From Conoideocrella luteorostrata (taxonomy: Eukaryota; Ascomycota; Sordariomycetes; Hypocreales; Clavicipitaceae), in the NCBI GenBank assembly GCA_032433595.1, contig JASWJB010000026.1, positions 181,049-245,048 of the forward strand: a stretch of 64,000 bases of DNA, read 5' to 3'. Under the pieces are notes generated by a model. The model was not told where the DNA came from. It ran no database searches and saw only the letters and a program-made list of their open reading frames with translations. Of this stretch, positions 34,222 through 44,067 are shown in pieces. The stretch's first letter is position 1. The number at the start of each line of letters is the position of its first letter. The translations under genes and the position numbers were made by a program.

Positions 34222-35877
34222 TTACAGAATCTTCAGCTTCGATGCACCATTGATAAGCGGGCTGGCTTCACTCAAAGCAGTACCGGCCTCGTACATCTCA
34301 AAACCTTCTGTGCTCAGAGCCGCAGCCTCGGCTGCGTCGGCCACTTCACCGACGCCAGGAATGAAGTTGGAGGCGGCGACGACTGGAAGGAGTGCGATAG
34401 CCATTTTATGACGCTTGATAAAGCTCCAGATTTTATCGAGAGTGTCTGGCTCATGAGGAGAAGGGATTTTATTTTCCGCTTTGGCTTTTCTGGAGGTTTT
34501 GCTAGTGACGGATACGCCGGCTTCGAACAACGGAAATCCGCCATTCCATCCGACCGCCTTGCCATTGTTCTCCATGAACGTTTTTATGTCCGCAATCGAG
34601 CTGAAATCTTGAGGATTGTCGACTGTAGTAGTGTATGGATCGTATTTAGCCTTGTAGTCTGCGTTTGTTTTAAAAAGGGTCGTGTTCTCTTGAAAGGCAT
34701 TCTGAAAAAGTTCTTGCATCCTTGCTAGATTCTCGCCTTTGGGTTTAGAAGGTTTATAGTCTTTAGGCACTTGCATCCAGCCTAGTACCTGGGACCACCG
34801 TATTCCCCCGATGGCTGCTGACATGTTTGCAGAGTTGATGATGTTAGGTGTGGCGTGAACAGCGTAGACTACACCAGAAAAGTCCTTCGTGTTCTGCGTG
34901 GCCATATCTGCTGCACGCTGCGCCGCTGAGCCAAATGTCAAGAACGTTGGCACAATGACTTTTGACCAATCAATCGTGGCTCTGTCGTCTTCTTCAGGGT
35001 TTCTGTCTGGTGACATCCTGTCTGTGGGAAGGAATCCGCGTTGTTTCTTGGCCTCAGCAGGCCATACATAGTCGCCATAGAAGACCACCTTGATAGGCTC
35101 GACCTTTTTTCGGTCACCCTTATGTTGGTCAAATTTGTCTTGCCCACAATTATATAGCTGGTATTTATGCTCAAGGTACAGTTCTGTTAAGAAGTCTAAA
35201 GCGAAGGCTACAGCTGTCTTTTTCGGCTGACAATCAGCTTCATCATGTCGCTTTCTCGAGCTGCTCTGTTTGCAGTCTGCGAACTCTGTCCACGGATCGA
35301 GAGCCCAAGCGCGATGGTTGGGAGGAAATCCAGCAAGTTGCGGTTGGCCTCCACTTGCACGCATGAGGTCAAATCTTCTGTCGTAGTCTCGGTTACAAAC
35401 TTCCGTCCGCTCGACTCCCTGTCGAAATTCAGTCCATCCAAGAACCTGGGTATAGTGAATTCCGCCAAGAGCTGCAAACTCAGCTTCATCGGTGTGAATA
35501 TAGAACTGTCTGAGGGATGCAGCGGCATCGACGAAGTTGCCCGACACGTGGATACGGTAGATGTATCCTCTTCCGCCAAGTATCAGCTGAAGAAACCGCC
35601 GCGCGAATGCGAGACTAGTCGTTGTCGAAACATAGCCAGAATCGTGTCGACTTGTTCCTGTAACGGTACCGGAAACGTGGTTATATAAGCTTATACTAGG
35701 CGCCAGTTGGTTTGGGCGCGTGCCGTCCTCTCCACGAGGTAAAAATTTCCGTTGAAGCTTCAGGTCGTCCGGAGAAAGCCGATCAGCCCGATATACGATC
35801 GTCGGTTCATTTTGCGAGTAGGCGACGCCCAAAAAAAGGCAAAGTAACAGGACAAAAGAAGGAGCATCAATTCTCAT
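34222..35877 (-). CDS. Secreted heat-labile-enterotoxin-like ADP-ribosyltransferase
   Basis: Single exon, 551 aa from the ATG at 35877, chosen because a signal peptide follows (SFVLLLCLFLGVAYS). The N-terminal domain has the R-S-E pattern of heat-labile enterotoxin A-type ADP-ribosyltransferases: VYRAD (about R30), GYVSTT (about 81-86) and EAEFAALGGI with an ExE pair (about E131, E133). Such enzymes move ADP-ribose from NAD+ to host proteins; fungal members are expanded in insect pathogens. A second, diverged copy of the fold seems to follow (FYGDYVWPAEAKKQRGFLP to MSAAIGGIRWSQVLGW): it keeps the GGI-VLGW block but lacks the Arg and Glu positions, so it is probably not catalytic. The C-terminus has a hydrophobic/Ala-rich segment. 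No separate B-subunit gene is seen. Intact. An exact TACGGAGTA lies about 246 bp upstream. Confidence 0.85.
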   Translation of the reverse strand: MRIDAPSFVLLLCLFLGVAYSQNEPTIVYRADRLSPDDLKLQRKFLPRGEDGTRPNQLAPSISLYNHVSGTVTGTSRHDSGYVSTTTSLAFARRFLQLILGGRGYIYRIHVSGNFVDAAASLRQFYIHTDEAEFAALGGIHYTQVLGWTEFRQGVERTEVCNRDYDRRFDLMRASGGQPQLAGFPPNHRAWALDPWTEFADCKQSSSRKRHDEADCQPKKTAVAFALDFLTELYLEHKYQLYNCGQDKFDQHKGDRKKVEPIKVVFYGDYVWPAEAKKQRGFLPTDRMSPDRNPEEDDRATIDWSKVIVPTFLTFGSAAQRAADMATQNTKDFSGVVYAVHATPNIINSANMSAAIGGIRWSQVLGWMQVPKDYKPSKPKGENLARMQELFQNAFQENTTLFKTNADYKAKYDPYTTTVDNPQDFSSIADIKTFMENNGKAVGWNGGFPLFEAGVSVTSKTSRKAKAENKIPSPHEPDTLDKIWSFIKRHKMAIALLPVVAASNFIPGVGEVADAAEAAALSTEGFEMYEAGTALSEASPLINGASKLKIL

Positions 35878-36451
35878 GGTAGTGCTTTGAATGCTTTGAT
35901 CCGATATATGTACTTGCCGTGGCTCTCTCAAGCATAATAACGGCGAACCCTTGGTAGCAGTGACAAGAAGTTTTTTTTTCTTTTTGGTGAAAAGTAGGGA
36001 CCAGACTTGGTCTTACATAAATACAAGATCTTCAAAAAAATTAAAAATTAAGGTTCTTTTTTAATTAAGTTTAAAATGAGTGTTACTTTCCGATTGAAAA
36101 CGTCAGGCAAGTACACTTCATGTACGGAGTACTTATAAAGGGGTAATAGGTGTTGCGGGACCCGTCACGTGATGCGCGTCGACTCCCCACATCAAAGATC
36201 CATCTTTTGACTCAGTGGCAGATAATCTCAACATCCCCGCCCTCCCAACCATCTTCTTGTTCCCGCTGCGCTCTGTCCCATAGCCCATCGCGTAAAGCAA
36301 GGTGTCATAATGTGAGCAGCTACGGAAGTGGTAGTCTCGATATAGTGGAATTGCCCTTTGCGTTCTAGTTATTTGACGAGGAATTCGACCTATTCTTCGG
36401 GATAATTTCTAGCTGCTGGTTTGAGGCATTCTTTCAAGCTACGAGTGTTCT
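35878..36451. other. Upstream region of the ADP-ribosyltransferase gene
   Basis: AT-rich, with poly-T near 35970. The 9-mer TACGGAGTA is at 36123-36131 and a CACGTG at about 36166. No gene. Confidence 0.5.
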
Positions 36452-36656
36452 TGTTAGAATCCTGCCGTCAAGCACAATAGGAAGCACGGAGCAGGTCACG
36501 TGGTCACCTTTCAGCTACGATATTTATACGGCGATGTCGAGCGTTCAACCTTGACTTGTTTTCTTCTTCTTGGATAGACAGACTTGAATACATCGTTTTT
36601 GCATTTTGAAGCAATCGACCTAGGTCAATCATGCACACCACCCTGTGCAACCCACA
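36452..36656 (+). repeat. Solo LTR, family A, plus copy
   Basis: Begins TGTTAGAATCCTGCC and ends GTGCAACCCACA, 205 bp, flanked by the perfect 5-bp duplication GTTCT (36447-36451 and 36657-36661). Carries CACGTG at 36497-36502 and a TATTTATAC box shortly after. Confidence 0.93.
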
Positions 36657-37166
36657 GTTCTATCGTATGATGTTGAGCCGGGATAATTTCTACGGAATCC
36701 TCCGTTGACCGGCGAATTTTTCGTGACACTATGTTCGTTAGCCTAGCCATACTGCCCTATTCTCTTCGCCGCTAAGGTTTTATCAAGAGCTGTGTAGGTA
36801 TGTTCAGCTGCTATGTTAGGTCAGACCCTACCACCGTTTCCACCCTATTCAGCGTCTTTAGACTGATCTCTTGTATTTCACAGCTATTCCAATTATGGGC
36901 GTCGGGAGCACTCCCGCCTCGTTCATCGACCGTAATCCTTGCTGTGTTGGAATAGACTGGCTCTAGTCAAGCGCCGGAGTCTTCGATGGTTTCACCCCGC
37001 AACCAACTAAAATTACCTGGTAATTTGTCCTATTGCTCTTCCAGGCCACAGCTGGGCATGCTCGTTGGCTGTCCTAATCACATCTAACAACTATGTCGCC
37101 TATTGGTTTCTGTAACAGCACTGAACTTGACTGTCGCAATTCTGAACCTGCTCGGCTAATCACTTT
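36657..37166. other. Intergenic between two solo LTRs
   Basis: No gene or recognised retroelement protein; the two LTRs around it belong to different families, so this is not one element. Confidence 0.5.
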
Positions 37167-37378
37167 TGTCATAGATATCGTGTATTTCTTTATCCGTCAC
37201 AGAACATCGAAAAGTCCGTAAATTCCGTAAATTCCGGTGTCTCTTTTGTATCCGATTTTCCCTCTAAGTCAGACTAGCTAGAATTTATCTATAAAGAAGA
37301 CTATTTTCCTCGTACCGAATAGGTAGAGGACAAGGACAATTCCACTCATCAGACATCCATAGCTGCTCACTTGTGACT
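37167..37378 (+). repeat. Solo LTR, family B, second plus copy
   Basis: Begins TGTCA and ends TGACT (one change from the family end TGACA), 212 bp, with a perfect flanking duplication ACTTT (37162-37166 and 37379-37383). Its 3' portion, from TCTATAA-GAAGA onward, closely matches the copy ending at 27836. Confidence 0.9.
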
Positions 37379-37859
37379 ACTTTCTTGTGTGCGGCCGCGA
37401 TAGCTCCGCGAGGTCAGGGGTTGAATGATTTCAACACCACAAAAACTAATTGCTATTATGCTATTAGCATAAGGAAACTGTTTGTGAAATGTGTACATCA
37501 TATAACAGGTTGCTAAGATGCTATCGAGGTCACTGAACCAATTTTCTAGCCACTGAACATGTGTTCTGGCCACTGAATCGGTATTCCTAATCACTGTATC
37601 AGTATAATGTGGCAGCTTCACCTTTTAGGCGCACCTGAATTGCCTCTATAACATCCTCCAAAAGCCACACAGCCTTTCCTATCTGGAGAATATCATCATC
37701 ATTCTTCCTTCAACAAATGTTCTGTCGTCGAAAAGCTCTCAACAGCCATACCCGCTTACCTCTCGTAATACACTCACTCAGTATATGATTACAAATAACA
37801 GTACTCTTTTGACTTGTCGTCTTTATATTTGATACCCCAAAGCACATCGACAATCAACA

Positions 37860-38506
37860 TGCTGTTCACCAACATTGTCTCGTTCCTCATTAGCCGCGAG
37901 TTTTTCGGAGCTCTGGTTGTTCTAGGGACCCTCTATTTCTTGTTTCCGTGGGTGTGAATTACGTGCAGCTGGAGCAGCTAATGAATCCCGCCGTTGATTT
38001 ACCTGTTCTGAATCTTACAGGGAGAAATTTTGATGCTGCTGCCAAGTACTATCTTAACCACTCTAAAGAGCTTCTCCACGAGGTATATGATAGGTTCGAG
38101 ACGAAATTTAACAAGGGCACGTTTCAGGTTGGGGAATCGACGGCTATATATTCATCATCTCGCCTAAGCTGTTGGAAAAATTAAACTTGCTAGGAACGCA
38201 TACGTTGGACTTTCACATTGCTAGCCAAAAGCGTATTATTGGAGAATAAAAATGGCTGCGAATAGCCGACAAGCTATAGTCGCACACCATCCTAACGGAC
38301 CTGACAAGAAATATTGGTAAGTGATGTCAGCGTTGAAGAAGCTCCGAATTAACCCGCCCTTGTCTGACATGTTCGCTTCGAGGCAACTTGCTCCCAAACA
38401 TTCACAAAGAGATTGAATATGCTCTAGTCACAAGCTGGCCACTGTGCAACGAATAGACGCCGGTCAAAATTTGGCCAAGCAAGTTTCGAATAGTCGCCTT
38501 GATTAT
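37860..38506 (+). pseudogene. Cytochrome P450 relic (N-terminal part)
   Basis: The start MLFTNIVSFLISREFFGALVV at 37860 is an N-terminal membrane anchor. Then come YVQLEQLMNPAVDLP, HSKELLHEVYDRFETKF, and in a shifted frame IISPKLLEKLNLL and LDFHIASQKRIIGE, the usual order in fungal P450s. A splice donor (GTAAGT) near 38318 follows TDLTRNIG. The next block reads LLPNIHKEIEYALVTSWPLCNE, a stop, TPVKIWPSKFRIVALI. At that point the sequence runs into an LTR at 38507 and no P450 sequence resumes. At least one frameshift and two stops are present. It is a different gene from the other two P450 relics because it retains the N-terminal part. Confidence 0.75.
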
Positions 38507-38696
38507 TGTTGGAATCCCTCGTCAAGCGTACGAGCAATTGCGAACAAGTCACGTGGCCACCCAAGCGCGCCTCTTTTATACCTCTTCTTCTCTCTTAGAT
38601 GAACCAGACACAGATGAATTGAACTTTTTGGCAAATTGTTTTGCTTCACCTTCCGGTATCGATACCCTCGTCACCTGAAGCCCTGTGCTTCCTACA
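38507..38696 (+). repeat. Diverged family A LTR at a gene-relic junction
   Basis: Begins TGTTGGAATCCCTCGTCAAG, carries CACGTG and TTTATAC at the same relative places as the other family A copies and GGTATCGATACC as in the 52.5-kb copy, and ends near TGTGCTTCCTACA. Flanks (ATTAT and AAAAC) do not match, unlike the other copies. It separates a P450 relic (plus strand, left) from an SGNH hydrolase relic (minus strand, right). Confidence 0.7.
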
Positions 38697-38702
38697 AAAA
38701 CT

Positions 38703-39497
38703 TACTTGGGGGCTAACTTCTTCTTCGCCTCCAGGATAAGGCCATCGAGTCGATCACGAAACTCCTTGCTGTTTATAAAGTTCCGCGCAAATTTAACCTG
38801 TGCATCGCATCCACGGCTTCAAGACTCAAAATTAATATCTTGAGCCCATTTTTCTCCTTTAAGCTTCGCCATGTCTCCGACAACTTTTTGATCAGAAGTA
38901 AATACGGCCCATTGTAAATACACTGGTTCAGAATGTCCACTAGGTCGGCATCATTGCCTTCTTCATTGATAAAAATAGTTTCAATACCAGACGCTCTTGC
39001 CAGGGCAGGGAAAAAAGAGGGGGAGTAAGGTGTAGTAGTAGAACATACCAGCTGACGGCGTGATATCCTGTTGATCGTTTCAATTGAGGGGATTTACTTC
39101 TTAAGCACGTTGTCAATAACCGCACCAGAGCATGATTCAAACCGAAACTTCCTCTTTGAGCTGTCGCCAAGTCTAGGGTCGGAATTGACAATGTTGGAAT
39201 AAGCTTGTTCATAACGACTGCAAAACCAATTTAGCAGAGCAGTAACCGGTAATGGCAGCTGCCCTTCTCTTGTTATAATGAATTTGAATGCTTACCGCTC
39301 AGTCCGCTACCAGACGAATATGAGTCACCGATGGCAGCTATCTTCTTTATAAGAGATAGATTATCTCTGTCAATGTCATTGGCGCCTCTTGAAAGCACGT
39401 ATGTACTGCTCGACGGAAGATTTCCAGATGCTGGAATTGCTGTGGCTAAGCCAAACAGCAGAGTGGCGGCCAGATAAGCGGATGTGAAACAATACAT
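38703..39497 (-). pseudogene. SGNH/GDSL lipase-esterase relic
   Basis: The ATG at 39497 starts a signal peptide (AYLAATLLFGLATAIPA) and the SGNH block I, IAAIGDSYSSGSG, with the nucleophile Ser. Downstream on the minus strand: YEQAYSNIVNSDPRLGD, FRFESCSGAVIDNVLKK followed by an in-frame TAA, then NEEGNDADLVDILNQCIY (block III-like GND) and DAQVKFARNFINSKEFRD ending LAPK at a splice donor that abuts the LTR end near 38697. Secreted fungal SGNH hydrolases cleave esters in walls or lipids. The internal TAA (CAA to TAA is one change), a likely frame disruption at the first junction, and loss of everything after the LTR show that it is dead. Confidence 0.75.
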
Positions 39498-40075
39498 GAT
39501 CTCAAAGTATTCAGAAAATTCTTGCTTTGACTGTCTTAATGCGCAAGAAAGATAAAAATTATGACGAAAGGGCAATGGCTGAGCAGCTACTAGTTATAAC
39601 CCGTGGAGGACTGGAGAGATTTCAAATCAGGGCTGCATTTTGCCATCCCCAATATGGATGAGTTGGTTACAGCAGTCAGGAATAGCAAGAAAATCGTACG
39701 TCAGCATAATGTAACGTGCGAATGGCCTGCAAGCAGTGACGTCGGATGCTGGTCTGCTAATCCGCGTTACCAATTCTAGAACCCTGAACGTGGATTTACC
39801 TCCGGCCGGCGCGAATTAAATTTTTACCACTCGAGGTAGTATGTGTGTCATGAAATTCCAATGGCTTGAACTGCCCCCACGTAGCACGTCTTTGCTTTTC
39901 GTGACTGTTGGCCTTTACTTCTGCAGCGGATCCATGCACGTGGGAACCCTTCACGCCCAGCGGACGCATAATCCAGAGATAGTCCTGGAAACAGAATGGT
40001 GGCGTGTTTGAGAGTCAAGTTGGTTGTGTCAGCATGCGAAAACTTGGTATGCTCGCGTGTGTAGCTTTAATCGGA

Positions 40076-40935
40076 ACATCTTTCAACAGATGATTACTGT
40101 TGAGGTGACAACTGGATTTGTTGTTGATAGCAGAGCAGTTTTCGAAACATATGCCAAGAATCAATCAGGATGGCTGCATTCAGCCTTGCATGTTGCTTTT
40201 GTTAGAACATCTTTTAATAATTGAATACTGTTGATGTTTTTCTTGGTAGCACAACAGTTTTTCAAAACATACGTGAAGGAACAACCAGGCTGGCTGCATT
40301 TAGCCTCATGTGTTGCTTTTGCTAGAACATCTCTTAATAGATGATTACTGTTGAAATAATATCTGTATGTTTAAGTTGGTAACAAAGCAGTTTTTGAAAC
40401 ATACGCCAAGGAACAATCGGGCTGGTTGCATTCAGACTCGTGTGTCGCTTTTATTAGAACATCTTTTAATAGATGATTACTGTTAAGGTGTTATCTGCTT
40501 TTTTCTTTTTTTCCTTGGTCGGTGGCACAACAGCTTTCGACACATACGCCAAAGAACTACCAGGCTGGATGCATCTAGGATTCGGAGCTTTTTGGCCGGT
40601 GGCACAACAGTTCTCGAAACATACGCCAAAGAACAACCAGGCTGATTGCATGTGGACCCGTGTGTCGCTTATTACAACATCTTCTAACTGATAATTACTG
40701 TTGAGGTCATATCCGGAGCTTTTTGGTCAGTGACACAACAGCTCTCGAAACATACGCCAAGGAGTAATCAGGCTGGTTTTATATCCAGACTCGTGCATAG
40801 CTTTTATTTGGACATCTTTCACAGATAATTACTGTTGAGGTAATGTCTTTATATTTTGGCCGATAGCACAGCAGTCTTCAAAACATACGCCAAGGAAGGA
40901 TCGGGCTGGTTTCTTTCGGAATCCTTAACGTCGAT
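40076..40935. repeat. Degenerate satellite array, about seven units
   Basis: A block (AAACATACGCCAAGGAACAA then CAGGCTGG, and AGAACATCTTTTAATAGATG then ATTACTGTTGAGG) recurs with anchors near 40143, 40263, 40397, 40539, 40615, 40746 and 40878. Spacings are about 120-142 bp with one short 76-bp step. Units differ by many point changes and small indels. Stops in all frames argue against a protein, although single units read like TYAKEQPGWLH. Confidence 0.8.
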
Positions 40936-41462
40936 GACCAACAAAGAGCTACGTGCTACTGCGAGTGTCGCCGCTTACCCAGTCACCCTGACCCGCGTTC
41001 AACGTCACTCCATAAGATGAAACTGTTCAGAAAACACGCCATCGTCATCAAATTCATCATGGGGTCCGCGCGAGTTGTTGGCTATCACGCGAACCAACAC
41101 GACGCTGTCTCAGCTGCCACCACGAATACGATGACTGTTGCTTGTCTTTTTCAATCCCCTTGTAGTTGGTGAAACAAGTCCATGCTGGTTCTGTACGCAG
41201 AATACCGAGGGAGTCTTCATCTTTGCTAGGAAATCATTGTACTACGATGTATATTGTACTTTAAAAACAATCCTCTCTCTCTCTCTTATTCCTTCTCAAA
41301 TTTTCCCGTTGAAAACATCAACTAGCACTTCGATCTCTTCATTTCATCATAACATCCCTCACCATCTCACCCTTAGTTCGCACTATTAATACAGATTTCG
41401 GCCACATTCTTCAATTTACTTTTATCCTCTACAACTTTGATTACTTTCCAAGTCCTAAAACA

Positions 41463-42359
41463 ATGGCGTGGAAGTTTTTGAATCTTCTTGTGTTGTTTCT
41501 TGCTGCTCTAAGTCATATCTCTGCAGTAAATGTCGAGAGAAAGCTTGAGCCTAAAGGTCCCCTCAAAGTCCGGCTCGACTACTCCCTAGCAGGACAAAAA
41601 CCAATGACAAACACTGATTCCCAAATCATGTGGTTGTTTTCCAGTCATTTGAAGTTTAAAAACGACGTCAGTAGCATTTCAGATCTTCAGTTGAAACAAA
41701 TTGCATATGACGCGTACCCGGAGATGGTGAGAGACATGCTTCAGTATAAACCAGTTTTGGATAGGACGAACAAAGGTTTTCCTGAACGGCTCCCAGGTGT
41801 CATGACCCTCCTGGCCTGGGGTAATGAGATCATTTTGGCGTCCTCCATGAAGGGTAAATTAGCCTTCCTCACCGAGATGAACGCGAGTCCCGTGAGAACT
41901 ACGCTGGAGCAATGCCAAACGTTCCCAGGCGCTGTAAGAGACCGAAAGTACGGACACATGCGCGACGCAAGATGTGGCGAAGTCAGCGCTCTGCACTTAT
42001 TTTATAAAAAATATCCCAACAAGTCTTTGAAGGATTTCAAAGACAAGGTGCGCATTGTAACCGTGGAGCGAAAAGGCGATACTTACAAAGTTATCAACCC
42101 TTGTGGATGGAATAAAGTAAGTCCAATAATTACCCCCCTTTACTACAGGTTCACAAAGTTGCACTGGTTGATAGAGGTGATATAGGATACCAATGGTTGT
42201 GATTTGCTACTAAAGGAGCACTTCAAGGTGGCAAAGTGGGAAGATGTGGCTATAACTGATAAGGGAGCCCCGCAACCTTACGACCTGAAGACTCTGGCGG
42301 GCGGTTTAGTTGAAGTCAAGCAGCCAAACACAAATCCTGATCAAATCACAGCTTGCTGA
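41463..42359 (+). CDS. Secreted protein with deaminase-like motifs
   Basis: Exons 41463-42116 and 42186-42359 join in phase 0 to 275 aa. Residues 1-21 form a signal peptide (LLVLFLAALSHISA). In the second half, RDARCGEVSALHLFY (C171-G-E173) is followed after about 40 residues by INPCGWNK and, across the intron, DTNGCDLL (C214, C223). The (H/C)xE...PC...C order is that of zinc-dependent deaminase-fold enzymes, including secreted or toxin-type nucleic-acid deaminases; the 8-residue gap between the two late cysteines is wider than the classical two. The N-terminal half is unlike anything I recognise. A deaminase fold is therefore inference from motif order only; an unrelated secreted cysteine-containing protein is the alternative. 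A CT-rich stretch precedes the gene (41271-41290). Intact. Confidence 0.6.
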
Positions 42360-42636
42360 ACGAGGAACTTGAAGCGTTCACCTGATGTTGCTATGAGCAA
42401 CATGATGACTGTTCAAACTTCCGCGTTCAACCGGCACAGTTAGAAAGGATATTGCGTGAAAGTTCAGAACTTCAGACATCCGTACCAAATTCATCTCACT
42501 GTTCCATGGAATTACGTACTGTCATAGGAAAATATGGGCCTATTTAAGAGCCATAACTACAAATGAAAAATGGCCTCCGGCTACGACTTTTTTTGTATGA
42601 CACTTGCCCTTTGTAATCTATTATGTGCAACGTCAT

Positions 42637-44067
42637 CTATACAGTCTCGTCGTATATCCCTGCCAGTTTCATTTCTTCGTGAAAACGATGGTCCCAATCT
42701 ACAATCACTCCAGCGTGAGCGCTGATATTTCTTAATCGCGCATCTATTTCTTCAACATTTAGGTTGGCGTGAGACATGATCGGCACGAGTATGCGAAGGC
42801 GACCATTTGAAGACTGTCTTTTCCAATGAGTAAGAATATACTCAGCAGCGGACAAAACGTCCTCGTTATGCCATTCGTACTCATCCAGCCTGCTTAGATC
42901 ATGTTCAAGAGAGAGAAGCTCAAGGTTTTTGGGGAGTCTCTCCCATACCTTTAGGCACCTGCTTGGGTCATAACAGTACCCCATAAGAAAAGCCCAAGGT
43001 AGAGTGAGCCTTTCCAAATGAGCAAATTCTATCAGACCACTCAATGACCCTTGTATTTTCAGAGGATCTGGTTCGGGAAATCCAGAGTACCATGCATTAT
43101 ATACCCTGGCACTGATTGTTAAATCTGTCAATGTCCCACTGACGGAACTCAACGCTGCATCCAAGACGTCGAGGTCAAGAACGTCTCTGCTAACGTCATC
43201 ATCAATGTCTGTAATATAAATCAAATTCCACTGTAATTTTTGTAGTCGCTTAGTCGCAGACAATATGGGTTCCAGTCGCACCTCACGGAGCCTAGATAGT
43301 TCCAGAGAGAGCAGCGATGAAAATTGCGGTGTTGGAGTACCAGGAGGCCATTCGAACACAACAGGGTTGTCAACGGTAAGTGACAGGGTTTGAATATTTG
43401 GAAGGAAGAGAAAAGGAAGCATGTTGGATGTGTTTCGAGTATCAGATGGCTTGAAATCGGATTCCGTCCTAGTGATGGTAACATCACACAGTTTTTTAAA
43501 CTTAGAATTCTGGTTGCCTCTGGTTATTGAAGAGTTGCATAGGGCTCCTAGAAATCGATTGACATTTGCAAAATTGGATCCAAGAAAAAAAGAGGTCAAA
43601 TTTGGCAATGCCGCCAATAGGAGTGTCACCATGGCATCGGCACTACCAGATTGCAGCTCGTCAGCCCATGAATCGGCCACACCTTCAGCCAATTGAGTGG
43701 ATCGGATAATTTCCAAGGCTCTCGGCATTGGAATTGCTTCCGATGGAAATATCGGTGATACATCGATCACAGAGTCATGGTCGACGTAATCATGGCCGTC
43801 CAAACGCACACGGCGAATGTGACGTGCAAGCCCATGGTTGTCGAGAATGGTTCGCAGCAGCAGCGGGACTGGTGGCGGACGACAATTCACCTCATAACAC
43901 CCAACCCATTTTATGTCCACCTCAGCATATAGGAGAGGTTCGGCAAGGCAATGGAAACATGTATTCACACTGCTCATGAAGCGCAAGTCGTCGAAGGAAA
44001 GGTACTCCAAAATTTGAATCTGGAGTTCCGTTGGCAGGTTTTCAATTGAAGCTGCATTCGTCGCCAT
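42637..44067 (-). CDS. F-box protein
   Basis: Single exon, 476 aa, ATG at 44067. The F-box is at about residues 8-48 (NLPTELQIQILEYLSFDDLR, with the later Cys/Leu-rich CFHCLAEPLLY). The rest is leucine-rich with loosely repeated units (LPNIQTLSLTVDNP, LLSLELSRLREVRLEPIL, HLERLTLPWAF, LELLSLEHDLSRLDEYEW), the usual fungal layout in which the C-terminal part recognises substrate. F-box proteins link targets to Skp1-Cullin ubiquitin ligases. Full length with no defects. Such genes are often expanded in accessory regions; the substrate cannot be predicted. Confidence 0.85.
   Translation of the reverse strand: MATNAASIENLPTELQIQILEYLSFDDLRFMSSVNTCFHCLAEPLLYAEVDIKWVGCYEVNCRPPPVPLLLRTILDNHGLARHIRRVRLDGHDYVDHDSVIDVSPIFPSEAIPMPRALEIIRSTQLAEGVADSWADELQSGSADAMVTLLLAALPNLTSFFLGSNFANVNRFLGALCNSSITRGNQNSKFKKLCDVTITRTESDFKPSDTRNTSNMLPFLFLPNIQTLSLTVDNPVVFEWPPGTPTPQFSSLLSLELSRLREVRLEPILSATKRLQKLQWNLIYITDIDDDVSRDVLDLDVLDAALSSVSGTLTDLTISARVYNAWYSGFPEPDPLKIQGSLSGLIEFAHLERLTLPWAFLMGYCYDPSRCLKVWERLPKNLELLSLEHDLSRLDEYEWHNEDVLSAAEYILTHWKRQSSNGRLRILVPIMSHANLNVEEIDARLRNISAHAGVIVDWDHRFHEEMKLAGIYDETV

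Noticed and set aside
34019..34728. Plus-strand frames near the ADP-ribosyltransferase
   Set aside because: Antisense shadows of the real gene on the minus strand.
40076..40935. CRISPR array
   Set aside because: Units are long, diverged and contiguous without constant short repeats and unique spacers, and the genome is eukaryotic.
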